This document shows, piece by piece, positions 44,013 through 53,041 of a stretch of DNA of 64,000 nt; positions within the stretch are counted from its first letter, which is position 1, and each line of letters begins with the position of its first letter. Origin of the DNA: Arthrobacter gengyunqii (GTDB taxonomy: Bacteria > Actinomycetota > Actinomycetes > Actinomycetales > Micrococcaceae); assembly GCF_023022985.1 (NCBI RefSeq), contig NZ_CP095461.1, positions 1,240,001-1,304,000 of the forward strand. The letters are read 5' to 3'. The notes beneath the pieces were generated by a model. The model saw nothing but the letters and a program-made list of their open reading frames with translations. It did not search any database and was not told the origin of the DNA. The position numbers were made by a program, and so were the translations under genes.

Positions 44013-46946
44013 ATGGCCACTCGTACTTCCCCTGCCGCACGCGGCGGTGCTTCCGGCCGGACCACCAGCCGGAACACCGGGGGCACCTCAGGAAAAAGCT
44101 CCGGCAAAACCCAGCCCCGGGGCAAAGCGACCGGCCGTTCCGGTGCCGCCGGCAAGGCACAGGCCGACGTCGAACAGGTGCCGCTGCCGCTGCGCGCCGT
44201 CCAGGGCGCGTGGATGGGAATGGCCCGGTTGGCCGGTGCGGGCATCCGCAAACTCGGCGCCGACGTCAGCCCTGACCGCGACATCCGCCGCGACGGCACC
44301 GGCTTTTTCCTGATCCTCACCGCACTGGCCGTAGCCACCGTCGAGTGGTGGGCCCTGCGCGGTCCGGTGGCGGACATCATCCACGCAGGCGCGGCCGGCA
44401 CCTTCGGCTGGATGGCCGTCGTCGTGCCCTTCCTGCTCCTGACCGGCGCCGTCCGGCTCTTCCGCTATCCGGAACGCCACCGCGCCAACAGCCGCATCAG
44501 CATTGGCCTGATCCTCGTTCTTTTCGCCGGTTCCGGCATCACCCACATTGTGGGCGGCTCTCCGTCCCTGTCGGACGGCTTTGACCGATTGTGGGTCTCC
44601 GGCGGCATCGTCGGTTTCCTGGTGGCCGGACCGCTCTCTGCGGTGCTGACCGTCTGGCCGGTCGCGATCCTGCTGGGTTTCCTGATTTTCGTGGGACTGC
44701 TCATCATCACCGCCACCCCGTTCCGGCACATTCCGTTGCGTCTGCGGGGCCTGTACGAGCACCTCATGGGTCAGGACCTCGCTCCGGATGATCCCGAGGC
44801 GCACGACCAGAGCTACCTCTACGAACGGGACCGCCGCCCGGCCAAGGCCCCGAAGAAGAAGACACGGATGTTCGGGCGGAGCACCGAAGCGGAAGAGGAA
44901 ATCCCCGCAGAAGGCTTTGCCGGCGACGAGGCCTTTGAACGCGCCGTCCTGGCCGACGAAGACGAGGAAGCAGCGGCTGCGGCTGCCGCGGCGGGTCCCG
45001 CCGTCCCGCCGGGGGTCCGCCGCCCCACCCGGTCAGAGCTGGCAACGCAGAAGATTCGCCGCGCCCAGGGTCTTCCGGTCGACGACGTTTTCGACGGCGC
45101 CGAGCCGCCCACCGAAGCCTTCGCCGTGGTTCCGGGAGCCGCCGAGGCCCTGGCAGCTCCTGCCGGGCTTCCCCCGGCGCCCGCCGTGCCGCCGGTTCCG
45201 GCACGGACCGTCCGCAACCTCACGCCGGCCACCCCCATCCCGCAGCGCACCGAGCAGCTGCAGCTCTCCGGCGACGTGACCTACACGCTGCCGCCGTCGG
45301 AGTTCCTGCCTGCCGGCCCGCCGGCCAAGGAGCGCTCCGAAGCCAATGACCTGGTGGTCGATGCCCTGACCAACACCCTGGACCAGTTCAAGGTGGAGGC
45401 GCACGTCACCGGCTTCAGCCGCGGCCCCACGGTGACGCGCTACGAGATCGAGCTGTCTCCGGGCACCAAGGTGGAGCGGGTCACCGCTCTCTCCAAGAAC
45501 ATTTCCTACGCCGTCGCGTCATCGGACGTGCGCATCCTGTCTCCGATCCCAGGCAAATCAGCCATCGGCATCGAAATCCCGAACGCGGACAAGGAAGTGG
45601 TGGCCCTCGGCGACGTGCTGCGCTCCAACGCCGCCCGCAAGACCGAACACCCGATGGTGATGGGCGTGGGCAAGGATGTGGAGGGCGGCTTCGTGGTCGC
45701 CAACCTCGCGAAGATGCCGCACCTGCTGGTGGCCGGTGCCACCGGTGCCGGTAAGTCTTCCTTCGTGAACTCCATGATCACCTCCATCCTGATGCGCTCC
45801 ACCCCGGATGAGGTGCGCATGGTGATGGTGGACCCCAAGCGGGTGGAACTGACCGCCTACGAAGGCGTGCCGCACCTGATCACCCCCATCATCACCAACC
45901 CCAAGAAGGCCGCCGAGGCCCTGCAGTGGGTGGTCCGGGAAATGGACACCCGGTATGACGACCTCGCCAACTTCGGCTTCAAGCACATTGATGACTTCAA
46001 CAAGGCCGTCAAGCTCGGGAAGGTCATTCCGCCGGCCGGGTCCAAGCGCGTGGTCAAGGCCTACCCGTACCTGCTGGTGATCGTGGACGAGCTGGCCGAC
46101 CTGATGATGGTTGCCCCGCGCGACGTCGAAGACTCCATTGTCCGCATCACCCAGCTCGCCCGTGCCGCCGGCATCCACCTGGTGCTCGCCACCCAGCGGC
46201 CGTCCGTGGACGTCGTCACCGGCCTGATCAAGGCGAACGTACCTTCACGCATGGCCTTTGCGACGTCGTCGGTTACCGACTCCCGGGTGGTCCTGGACCA
46301 GCCCGGCGCCGAAAAGCTGCTGGGGCAGGGTGACGCCCTGTTCCTTCCGATGGGCGCCAACAAGCCCATCCGTGTCCAGGGCGCCTGGGTCACCGAATCG
46401 GAAATCCACCGCGTCGTGGAGCACGTCAAGGGCCAGCTCGGTGCCGTCTACCGCGAAGACGTCACCGTCACCGCGCCCAAGAAGCAGATCGAAGACGACA
46501 TTGGCGACGACATGGATGTGCTGCTCCAGGCCACGGAACTGGTGGTCACCACGCAGTTCGGTTCAACCTCCATGCTTCAGCGCAAGCTGCGGGTCGGTTT
46601 CGCCAAGGCCGGGCGCCTGATGGACCTGCTGGAGTCGCGCGGCGTCGTCGGGCCATCCGAGGGCTCCAAGGCCCGCGACGTGCTGGTCAAGCCCGACGAC
46701 CTGGCAGCCACGCTGGCGGCCATCAGCGGGGGAGAGGCCGCCAACGGTCCCGGTGCCGCTGAAACCGCAGCGCTGGCCGAAAATGCCAACGTCAACCACG
46801 GCTTCGAACCCGGTTCTCCGGACGGCCCGGTTGACCTGGTGGCCCAGGATCTGGAGGGCAGGCAGCAGGCCACCGAGTATTACGACGGTGAAGGCGGCGA
46901 CGAAGACGGCGGATCCGAGGACGCGTGGAGTCTGACCGGGCGCTGA
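44013..46946 (+). CDS. ftsK: DNA translocase FtsK
   Basis: Moves chromosome DNA through the division septum. 977 residues with a basic Gly/Ser-rich N-terminus. Membrane helices span about residues 95-240, then a Pro/Ala-rich linker follows. The motor has Walker A GATGAGKSS near 575, Walker B LLVIVDELADLMM, and the HLVLATQRPSVDVVTG motif. The C-terminal gamma winged helix (TTQFGSTSMLQRKLRVGFAKAGRLMD) recognises orienting sequences. Confidence 0.95.
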   Translation: MATRTSPAARGGASGRTTSRNTGGTSGKSSGKTQPRGKATGRSGAAGKAQADVEQVPLPLRAVQGAWMGMARLAGAGIRKLGADVSPDRDIRRDGTGFFLILTALAVATVEWWALRGPVADIIHAGAAGTFGWMAVVVPFLLLTGAVRLFRYPERHRANSRISIGLILVLFAGSGITHIVGGSPSLSDGFDRLWVSGGIVGFLVAGPLSAVLTVWPVAILLGFLIFVGLLIITATPFRHIPLRLRGLYEHLMGQDLAPDDPEAHDQSYLYERDRRPAKAPKKKTRMFGRSTEAEEEIPAEGFAGDEAFERAVLADEDEEAAAAAAAAGPAVPPGVRRPTRSELATQKIRRAQGLPVDDVFDGAEPPTEAFAVVPGAAEALAAPAGLPPAPAVPPVPARTVRNLTPATPIPQRTEQLQLSGDVTYTLPPSEFLPAGPPAKERSEANDLVVDALTNTLDQFKVEAHVTGFSRGPTVTRYEIELSPGTKVERVTALSKNISYAVASSDVRILSPIPGKSAIGIEIPNADKEVVALGDVLRSNAARKTEHPMVMGVGKDVEGGFVVANLAKMPHLLVAGATGAGKSSFVNSMITSILMRSTPDEVRMVMVDPKRVELTAYEGVPHLITPIITNPKKAAEALQWVVREMDTRYDDLANFGFKHIDDFNKAVKLGKVIPPAGSKRVVKAYPYLLVIVDELADLMMVAPRDVEDSIVRITQLARAAGIHLVLATQRPSVDVVTGLIKANVPSRMAFATSSVTDSRVVLDQPGAEKLLGQGDALFLPMGANKPIRVQGAWVTESEIHRVVEHVKGQLGAVYREDVTVTAPKKQIEDDIGDDMDVLLQATELVVTTQFGSTSMLQRKLRVGFAKAGRLMDLLESRGVVGPSEGSKARDVLVKPDDLAATLAAISGGEAANGPGAAETAALAENANVNHGFEPGSPDGPVDLVAQDLEGRQQATEYYDGEGGDEDGGSEDAWSLTGR

Positions 46947-46954
46947 ATCCCCGC

Positions 46955-46966
46955 TAGGCTGGAAGC
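46955..46966 (+). promoter_or_regulatory. Leaderless promoter of pgsA
   Basis: TAGGCT (46955-46960), six bases, then GTG 46967. Confidence 0.6.
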
Positions 46967-47569
46967 GTGAGCAACTCTTCTACCGGGAACGCCCCCCTTC
47001 TGAACATCGCCAACGTACTGACGGTCGTGCGGATCCTGATGGTTCCGCTTTTCATCTGGCTCCTGCTGGCCGATGACGGCAGCCATGGTCTGTACCGCTG
47101 GCTGGCGGTGGCCACATTCGCCGTCGCCATCTACACCGACAAGCTTGACGGCGACCTTGCCCGCAGCCGCGGGCTCATCACCGACTTTGGCAAGATCGCG
47201 GATCCAATCGCCGACAAGCTGCTGATCGGATCGGCCCTGGTCATGCTGTCCGCGCTGGGCGAACTCTGGTGGTGGGTGACCATCGTGATCCTGGTCCGTG
47301 AGATCGGCATTACGCTGCTCCGTTTTGTCGTCATCCGTTACGGCGTCATGGCGGCGTCGCGCGGAGGCAAGCTGAAAACTGTAATCCAGACTCTCGCGAT
47401 CTTCCTCTACCTGCTGCCGCTGACAACGTGGCTTGGCAGCTGGGCCTGGTGGATCAGCGCCGTCGTGATGGCCGCCGCTCTGGTGGTCACGGTGGTCACG
47501 GGCATCGATTATGTCATCAAGGCAGTCCAGCTGCGCCGGAGTGCGCTGCAGAACCCGGGCGGCCGGTGA
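46967..47569 (+). CDS. pgsA: CDP-diacylglycerol-glycerol-3-phosphate phosphatidyltransferase
   Basis: Membrane enzyme making phosphatidylglycerol phosphate, or possibly a related CDP-alcohol transfer. 200 residues, several helices. The CDP-alcohol phosphotransferase motif is seen as YTDKLDGDLARSRGLITDFGKIADPIADK (D-x2-D-G-x2-A-R-x8-G-x3-D-x3-D form, first Asp at TDKLDG). The GTG start is leaderless. Its stop overlaps the cinA start (GTGA). Actinobacteria have several PgsA paralogs, so the exact product is inferred. Confidence 0.9.
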   Translation: MSNSSTGNAPLLNIANVLTVVRILMVPLFIWLLLADDGSHGLYRWLAVATFAVAIYTDKLDGDLARSRGLITDFGKIADPIADKLLIGSALVMLSALGELWWWVTIVILVREIGITLLRFVVIRYGVMAASRGGKLKTVIQTLAIFLYLLPLTTWLGSWAWWISAVVMAAALVVTVVTGIDYVIKAVQLRRSALQNPGGR

Positions 47570-48066
47570 CGCTGCCCGGCGGCACGGCCGGAACCGCCGA
47601 TGCTGCAGCGGTGGTGTGCGCCGCCTCGGCGGCAGGCCTGACCCTGGCCACCGCCGAGTCACTGACTGCCGGCATGGTGGCCGCCGAACTCGGCACCGTC
47701 CCCGGGGTGTCCGCCGTTCTGGCCGGCGGAGTGGTGGCTTACTCGAACGCCGTGAAGCACAAAGCCCTGGGGGTCGACGCTGAGCTTTTGGCTGCCGCAG
47801 GTTCGGTCGACGCCGAGGTTGCCCGCCAAATGGCCGACGGCGTGCGCCGGGCCCTTGAGGCGGACGTGGCAGTGTCCACCACTGGAGTTGCGGGGCCCGA
47901 ACCGCACGACGGGAAGCCTGTGGGCTGTGTCTTCATCGCCGTCGTCTCCGCTGAACGGACCCTGGTCGAAGAATATTTGTTTTTAGGCGACAGAGCAGCC
48001 ATCCGACGGCAAACGCGTGACGAAGCACTGGTACTGCTTGCCCGGGTTCTGTCTGACCAGCCATGA
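47566..48066 (+). CDS. pncC: CinA C-terminal domain / nicotinamide-nucleotide amidohydrolase
   Basis: 166 residues, consisting only of the CinA C-terminal domain, which deamidates nicotinamide mononucleotide in relatives. Motifs are TLATAESLTAGMVAAEL with the active-site Ser, GGVVAYSNAVKHKALGV, and STTGVAGPEPHDGKPVG. There is no N-terminal MoCF domain. GTG 47566 overlaps the pgsA stop; the upstream open frame runs antiphase through pgsA and is not conserved. Confidence 0.93.
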   Translation: MTLPGGTAGTADAAAVVCAASAAGLTLATAESLTAGMVAAELGTVPGVSAVLAGGVVAYSNAVKHKALGVDAELLAAAGSVDAEVARQMADGVRRALEADVAVSTTGVAGPEPHDGKPVGCVFIAVVSAERTLVEEYLFLGDRAAIRRQTRDEALVLLARVLSDQP

Positions 48067-48312
48067 TGGGGATCTGACACTGGGCAATCGGTGCCGGGAA
48101 CAAAACCCGGGGGAGCTGAGTTGTTAGTATCAGGAACCGCCAAGGTTTCCCAATTACGATCTTTAGATATCTGCGGCGCAGCCGCAGCCGGACCACACAC
48201 AGGGAGCAGGACGATACAGATGGTTAAGCAACCCGTATCCGTGAACGGCGTTATTCGCTGGCGGGATGTAGGGTTGGCGGAAGATGCACACCGGGAACCA
48301 AAGGAGCGCAAA

Positions 48313-48645
48313 ATGGTTGTTCTTCGTCATGAAATTGGCGACGTACTGCGCGATGTCCGCCAGCGTCAGGGCCGTACCCTGCGCGAGGTGTCACACAGCG
48401 CACGCGTTTCACTTGGTTACCTCAGCGAGGTGGAGCGGGGACAGAAGGAAGCATCATCGGAACTTCTGTCTTCAATTTGCACCGCGCTTGATGTGCCATT
48501 GTCCCTGATGCTTCGTGAGGTCAGTGACCGGGTGGCGAGTGCAGAAGGCATCGCCATACCTGACACCGTGCCGTCGGAATTCTCGCGCGAGTTTGCCCGT
48601 GAATTCCCGGAGGACATGGCTCGGGACCTGGCCCGCACACCGTAG
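48313..48645 (+). CDS. clgR: ClgR-like XRE family regulator
   Basis: 110 residues with a helix-turn-helix domain: [25 protein letters not shown], then [25 protein letters not shown]. This is very close to actinobacterial ClgR, which activates clp protease and stress genes. The tail ([11 protein letters not shown]) is variable. I prefer ATG 48313, with AAGGAG six bases before it. ATG 48220 in frame would add 31 residues and remains possible. A TAGTAT box (48125-48130) would give a leader of about 170 bases. Location after pgsA-cinA is the conserved clgR position. Confidence 0.88.
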   Translation: MVVLRHEIGDVLRDVRQRQGRTLREVSHSARVSLGYLSEVERGQKEASSELLSSICTALDVPLSLMLREVSDRVASAEGIAIPDTVPSEFSREFAREFPEDMARDLARTP

Positions 48646-48696
48646 ACCTACATCCGCAGCGCTGCCGCCTCACCGGGCAGCCTGCCCAGCGTGATG

Positions 48697-48727
48697 AAAA
48701 GACCCCGCCATCAGCGGGGTCTTTTTT
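48697..48727. terminator. Bidirectional intrinsic terminator
   Basis: AAAAGACCCCGC (48697-48708) pairs with GCGGGGTCTTTT (48714-48725) around a 5-base CATCA loop. T-runs exist on both strands, serving clgR and the convergent MarR gene. Confidence 0.9.
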
Positions 48728-48749
48728 TGTTGATCATCTGTTTTGCGGA

Positions 48750-49223
48750 TCAACGGTCGCGCGCGTACGAGTCGTTGAGCTTGGTCAGCAGCGAACCGAG
48801 TTGTTCCAATTCAGCAGCGTCCCAGCCCTCCAGCAGGGTCCGGAACAATTCCTTGCGGGCACACTGGGTCTTGGCCAACGCCTGCGCGCCGGCCGGGGTC
48901 AGGGAAATGGTCTGGGCGCGGCCGTCCAGGGGGTCAGCGTGCTTCTGCACCAGGCCCAGATTTTCCAGCATGACAATCTGGCGGCTCACCGACGGCTTGC
49001 CGATGCCGATGCTTGCGGCGATGTCGGTCAGGCGCATGTCCTGTTGTTTCTGCAGCAGGACCAACAGTCCGTAGGCCGCCGGTTCCATGTCCGGATGCAC
49101 CTCACGTGCCACCTTGTAAGAATTGGACCGCGCCCGCCGCCACAGCACCGACAGTGCCTGCTCGAGGGTGTCGATGGCCGCTTCATGCTGCTGCGGTGTT
49201 GCGGAGGATGCCTGCTCGGTCAT
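48750..49223 (-). CDS. MarR family transcriptional regulator
   Basis: 157 residues with a winged-helix core: LLVLLQKQQDMRLTDIAASIGIGKPSVSRQIVMLENLGLV, then the wing DPLDGRAQTISLTPAGAQAL. The dimer helices are at both ends. Ligand and targets are unknown. I chose ATG 49223 because TAGAAT (49236 to 49231 on the minus strand) ends seven bases before it. In-frame starts upstream encode unconserved Pro/Ala-rich sequence. Confidence 0.88.
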   Translation of the reverse strand: MTEQASSATPQQHEAAIDTLEQALSVLWRRARSNSYKVAREVHPDMEPAAYGLLVLLQKQQDMRLTDIAASIGIGKPSVSRQIVMLENLGLVQKHADPLDGRAQTISLTPAGAQALAKTQCARKELFRTLLEGWDAAELEQLGSLLTKLNDSYARDR

Positions 49224-49357
49224 GGAGTCCATTCTAGGCGGTGGACCCCGGTGCAGGAGTTTTACAGCGGTGGCCGCAGGTACGGGAGCGGGTGGCGATC
49301 TCAGGGCAGCGCTTCCCGTGCCGCCGGGGAACGGCGCCGACATGAGAAGATTAAGCG

Positions 49358-49579
49358 ATGCGACTCAGTGATTTCTGGCGGCTCATGGACGACGAGTTTG
49401 GCCCGGCCTACTCCCGGGTGCTCGCCGCGGACCTCGTGCTAGGCACCCTCGGCGGCCGCACGGCAACGGAGGCCCTCAGTGGGGGCGTCGAGCCCAAAGC
49501 CGTTTGGCTGGCCGTCTGTGATGTCCAGGATGTCCCGGCAGAACGGCGCCTGGGACGGGACATCCAGCCCAAAAAATGA
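49358..49579 (+). CDS. DUF3046 domain protein
   Basis: 73 residues, the family length, beginning RLSDFWRLMDDEFGPAYSRVLAADLVLGTLG and ending PAERRLGRDIQPKK. Found immediately upstream of recA in many actinobacteria. Function is unknown. The ATG lies soon after an A/T-rich stretch (AGATTAAG). Confidence 0.88.
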   Translation: MRLSDFWRLMDDEFGPAYSRVLAADLVLGTLGGRTATEALSGGVEPKAVWLAVCDVQDVPAERRLGRDIQPKK

Positions 49580-49620
49580 GGGGTGTCCGGATTTCCTGAA
49601 GGACACGCCGCAGGTCCTAT

Positions 49621-49649
49621 TCGAATACCTGTTCGGATCCGGATATGCT
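49621..49649 (+). promoter_or_regulatory. recA promoter with SOS box
   Basis: TCGAATACCTGTTCGGA (49621-49637) matches the actinobacterial LexA pattern CGAAC-N4-GTTCG with one mismatch (CGAAT). It overlaps the -35 region of a promoter with -10 TATGCT at 49644-49649. LexA would therefore block recA transcription. The leader to recA is about 140 bases and has no other gene. Confidence 0.7.
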
Positions 49650-49799
49650 CCTACACAAGGGCGATACGACCGCAGAACTGCCCCTGATATCCCCACGGCA
49701 GTCCGCCCCGCTGTTTTGTCAGTGCCGCCGCATATGGTCGTAGGTGAGCAGGACAACCGGCCTCCGGGCCACGTAAAACCACAACAACCGAGGTGAAGA

Positions 49800-50855
49800 A
49801 TGGCAGCAGCAGTCGACCGCGCAAAGGCACTTGAAGCAGCGCTGGCCCAAATCGATAAGCAGTACGGCAAGGGCTCGATCATGCGGCTCGGAGATGAGGT
49901 CCGCGCTCCGGCAGAGACCATTTCCACCAGTTCGATCGCCCTGGACCTGGCGCTCGGCATAGGCGGGCTTCCCCGCGGCCGCGTCGTGGAGATCTACGGC
50001 CCGGAATCTTCCGGTAAGACAACCCTCGCGCTGCACGTTGTTGCCAACGCGCAGAAGAACGGCGGCATCGCCGCGTTCATCGATGCCGAGCACGCGCTGG
50101 ATCCCATCTATGCCGCCCGCCTCGGCGTGGATACGGACTCCCTTCTGGTGTCGCAGCCGGACACCGGTGAGCAGGCGCTGGAAATCATGGACATGCTGAT
50201 CGGCTCGGGATCCGTTGACGTGGTGGTCATCGACTCCGTGGCTGCGCTGGTTCCGCGCGCTGAAATTGAGGGCGACATGGGTGACAGCCATGTTGGCCTC
50301 CAGGCACGCCTCATGAGCCAGGCGCTCCGGAAGATTGCCGGACGCCTGAGCCACACCAACACCACGGCAATCTTCATCAACCAGCTCCGTGAAAAAATCG
50401 GCGTCATGTTCGGCAGCCCGGAAACCACCACGGGCGGCAAGGCCCTGAAGTTCTATGCTTCCGTGCGCATCGATGTGCGCCGCATTGAGACGCTGAAGGA
50501 GGGGACGGTTCCCGTGGGTAACCGCACCCGCGCCAAGATTGTCAAGAACAAGATGGCTCCGCCCTTCAAGCAGGCCGAGTTCGACATCATTTACGGCACG
50601 GGAATTTCCCGCGAGGGCGGGCTGATCGACATGGGTGTGGAGCACGGCTTCGTCAAGAAGTCCGGTGCCTGGTTCACCTATGACGGCGACCAGCTGGGCC
50701 AGGGCAAGGAAAATGCCCGCAAGTTCCTGCGGGACAATCCTGAACTCACGGACGAGCTGGAGCGCCGGCTGCGCGAAAAGCTTGGCATTGACGGCCCCGG
50801 GGCCGACGAAGCTCCGGCTGAAGCGAAGCTCAAGGCCGTCCCGGAGAAGTCCTAG
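49800..50855 (+). CDS. recA: Recombinase RecA
   Basis: Strand-exchange and SOS coprotease. 351 residues with Walker [10 protein letters not shown] at 66-74, [17 protein letters not shown], the L1/L2 loop regions ([27 protein letters not shown] and [21 protein letters not shown]) and the C-terminal domain. No intein is present. The ATG follows GAGGTGAAG. recX follows five bases later. Confidence 0.98.
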   Translation: MAAAVDRAKALEAALAQIDKQYGKGSIMRLGDEVRAPAETISTSSIALDLALGIGGLPRGRVVEIYGPESSGKTTLALHVVANAQKNGGIAAFIDAEHALDPIYAARLGVDTDSLLVSQPDTGEQALEIMDMLIGSGSVDVVVIDSVAALVPRAEIEGDMGDSHVGLQARLMSQALRKIAGRLSHTNTTAIFINQLREKIGVMFGSPETTTGGKALKFYASVRIDVRRIETLKEGTVPVGNRTRAKIVKNKMAPPFKQAEFDIIYGTGISREGGLIDMGVEHGFVKKSGAWFTYDGDQLGQGKENARKFLRDNPELTDELERRLREKLGIDGPGADEAPAEAKLKAVPEKS

Positions 50856-50860
50856 GCATC

Positions 50861-51445
50861 ATGAAGCAGCAAGACAGCGGGTTTCCCGGTGCGGAGGGCT
50901 CGCCCGGAAAACCCGCTGACGCGCCGGCGGAGCGTGAACGTGATCCCTACAGCGCGGCGCGCAACATTGTGCTGCGGCAGCTCACCAGCTCTCCCAAGAG
51001 CCGACGGCAGTTGGCGGTGAAGCTGGCCGAGAAGGACATACCCGAGGATGTCGTAGAGGCGGTGCTGGATCGCTTCGAAGAAGTGCAGCTCGTGGATGAT
51101 GCCGAGTTTGCCCGCATGTGGGTTGCCAGCCGGTCGCAGTCCAAATCCCTGGCCCGGGGGGCGTTGAAGCGTGAGCTCGCGGAAAAGGGCATCTCGGGGG
51201 AACTGGCGGCAGAGGCCCTGGAACAGGTCAGCGACGAGGATGAAATCCAGACGGCCCGGACCCTGGCGCGCCGAAAGCTCCAGCCGTCGGTGGATCTGAC
51301 GGACCGGGCGGCCCGCGACAAGCAGGCACGGCGGCTGGTCTCCATGCTGGCCCGCAAGGGATATTCCCCGTCGGTGGGTTACCGCGTGGTCAATGAACTC
51401 ATCGGTGACGTGCTTGAGCAGCAGCCGGACGACTGGCAGGACTGA
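50861..51445 (+). CDS. recX: RecA regulator RecX
   Basis: 194 residues of three-helix repeats: AARNIVLRQLTSSPKSRRQLAVKL, VVEAVLDRFEEVQLVDDAEFARMW, and RRLVSMLARKGYSPSVGYRVVNEL. Modulates RecA filaments. A charged 25-residue N-terminal extension precedes the core. It is in an operon with recA. Confidence 0.93.
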   Translation: MKQQDSGFPGAEGSPGKPADAPAERERDPYSAARNIVLRQLTSSPKSRRQLAVKLAEKDIPEDVVEAVLDRFEEVQLVDDAEFARMWVASRSQSKSLARGALKRELAEKGISGELAAEALEQVSDEDEIQTARTLARRKLQPSVDLTDRAARDKQARRLVSMLARKGYSPSVGYRVVNELIGDVLEQQPDDWQD

Positions 51446-51591
51446 ACTCGGTACCTGGAGCCCGTGACGGCGCGAAGCTTGTGGTCGTCTGGCGCGTCCC
51501 GGGCAGCAATACGATCGGCATTCCTGCACCATGCTGCCACGCCATGGATGCCGGGCCGCCGGAACTCTAGGGCGTTTCGGCGGCCGTGCCG

Positions 51592-51605
51592 TATGCTGGG
51601 CCTCG
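51592..51605 (+). promoter_or_regulatory. Leaderless-type promoter of the first SLT protein
   Basis: TATGCT (51592-51597) ends eight bases before ATG 51606, slightly longer than the usual six or seven. Confidence 0.45.
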
Positions 51606-52958
51606 ATGTTGACTCTGTTGCTGCCGGGGAAGAAGTCGTCTCGTGTTTCCCTGGGTTCCCTCCTGCTGACCGGTGTGCTTGCCGCCTCGGTCTTTACCGC
51701 TGTGCCCGCTTCCGGCTCGGAGTTTCCCTCATGGGAACAGGTGGAGCAGGCCAAACAGGACGTTGAGTCCAAAGCGGCACAGGTTGCTGAAATTGAAGCG
51801 CTCCTTGGCAGTCTGTCCGCTCAGGCGGGAAGTCTGGGCACCGAAGCAGTGCAGGCTTCCGCTCTCCAGCAGCGTGCTGTGGAAGAGGCTGAGGCCAACA
51901 GTCGAACCGTGGATATCCTCGCAGCCCAGCGGATTGAGGCTTCCGGAACAGCGTCGGAACTGACCGGGCAGCTGGGCGCATTGGCGGCGCAGACGTACAA
52001 AACCGGCGGAATGGACTCCGGGCTGTTGATGCTGCTGGACGCCGATGCCGCGGTGGGCACCATGGACAGACTCACCACCCTTCAGGGTCTCAGCAGCCGC
52101 ACGGACAGCCTCCAGGTCCAAGCTGCCTCGGCGGCCAAGGTCCTGAGCAGCCTCGAAGAACGGGAAGCTGCCGCGTTGGCCGTCCGGGAGGAATCGGCGG
52201 CGGAATCCCTGCGGCTTGCCGCCGAAGCCGAGACGGCAGCGGCCGCAGCGGACAGTGCAGTGCGCGAAGCGCAGGAGCGCAGCGGCGTGCTGCTGGAGCA
52301 GTTGGCCGAGCTGCGTGACAGCAGCGCGCAGGTGGAAGCGGAGCGGTTGAAGGGGCAACAGGCGGAAGAAACCTACCGCCTGCAGCAGGCAGCTCGGGAG
52401 GCTGAGGAAGCCGCCCGCAACGCTGAAGAGCAGCGGGGTGCGGACAACGACGGGGCCGGGAATCTCACCCCGCCGCCCGCAGCGGGCAGGCCGGATCCGG
52501 TGATTAATCCCACTCCGGCTCGTCCAAACCCGCCCTCAACTCCTGTCCCAAGTGCACCTCCTGCCCCACCTGCCCCACCGGCTCCCCAGCCCGCTCCGGC
52601 TCCCAAACCCGCTCCGGCGCCTTCTCCCGCGCCTGCGCCGGGACCCGTGGATGACCCGGCTGCGGCACAGGCCTATGCTTCAGGACGGTTGGGGGCCCAC
52701 GGCTGGGGGCAGGACCAATTCCGGTGCCTGGTGAATCTTTGGCAGCGGGAGTCCGGCTGGCGGACCAGCGCAAACAATCCCTACAGCGGTGCCTACGGCA
52801 TTCCGCAGTCGCTGCCCGGGGACAAGATGGCCAGCGTCGGAGCTGACTGGCGCACCAACTATCGGACCCAGATTGAGTGGGGGCTGGGATACATCGGTTC
52901 ACGCTACGGCAGCCCCTGCGCAGCGTGGCAGCATTCCGAAGACAAAAACTGGTATTAA
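51606..52958 (+). CDS. Secreted coiled-coil protein with C-terminal lytic transglycosylase-like domain
   Basis: 450 residues. A signal peptide (VSLGSLLLTGVLAASVFTAV, cleavage near residue 36) is followed by a long coiled coil of about 240 residues (VEQAKQDVESKAAQVAEIEALL). A Pro-rich linker follows (PAPPAPPAPPAPQPAPAPKP). The last ~100 residues form an SLT-like domain with the catalytic-Glu candidate in LVNLWQRESGWRTSANNPYS and SGAYGIPQSLPGDKMA. The protein probably acts on peptidoglycan. It is a paralog of the next gene at the C-terminus. Confidence 0.85.
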   Translation: MLTLLLPGKKSSRVSLGSLLLTGVLAASVFTAVPASGSEFPSWEQVEQAKQDVESKAAQVAEIEALLGSLSAQAGSLGTEAVQASALQQRAVEEAEANSRTVDILAAQRIEASGTASELTGQLGALAAQTYKTGGMDSGLLMLLDADAAVGTMDRLTTLQGLSSRTDSLQVQAASAAKVLSSLEEREAAALAVREESAAESLRLAAEAETAAAAADSAVREAQERSGVLLEQLAELRDSSAQVEAERLKGQQAEETYRLQQAAREAEEAARNAEEQRGADNDGAGNLTPPPAAGRPDPVINPTPARPNPPSTPVPSAPPAPPAPPAPQPAPAPKPAPAPSPAPAPGPVDDPAAAQAYASGRLGAHGWGQDQFRCLVNLWQRESGWRTSANNPYSGAYGIPQSLPGDKMASVGADWRTNYRTQIEWGLGYIGSRYGSPCAAWQHSEDKNWY

Positions 52959-53041
52959 AGCCTAGTACCAACACGCCTGTCAATCGGATCGTTATCGGAT
53001 TGAGATGCTGCTCCAGAGTGGGTCTGTACGGTCTCGGTTCT

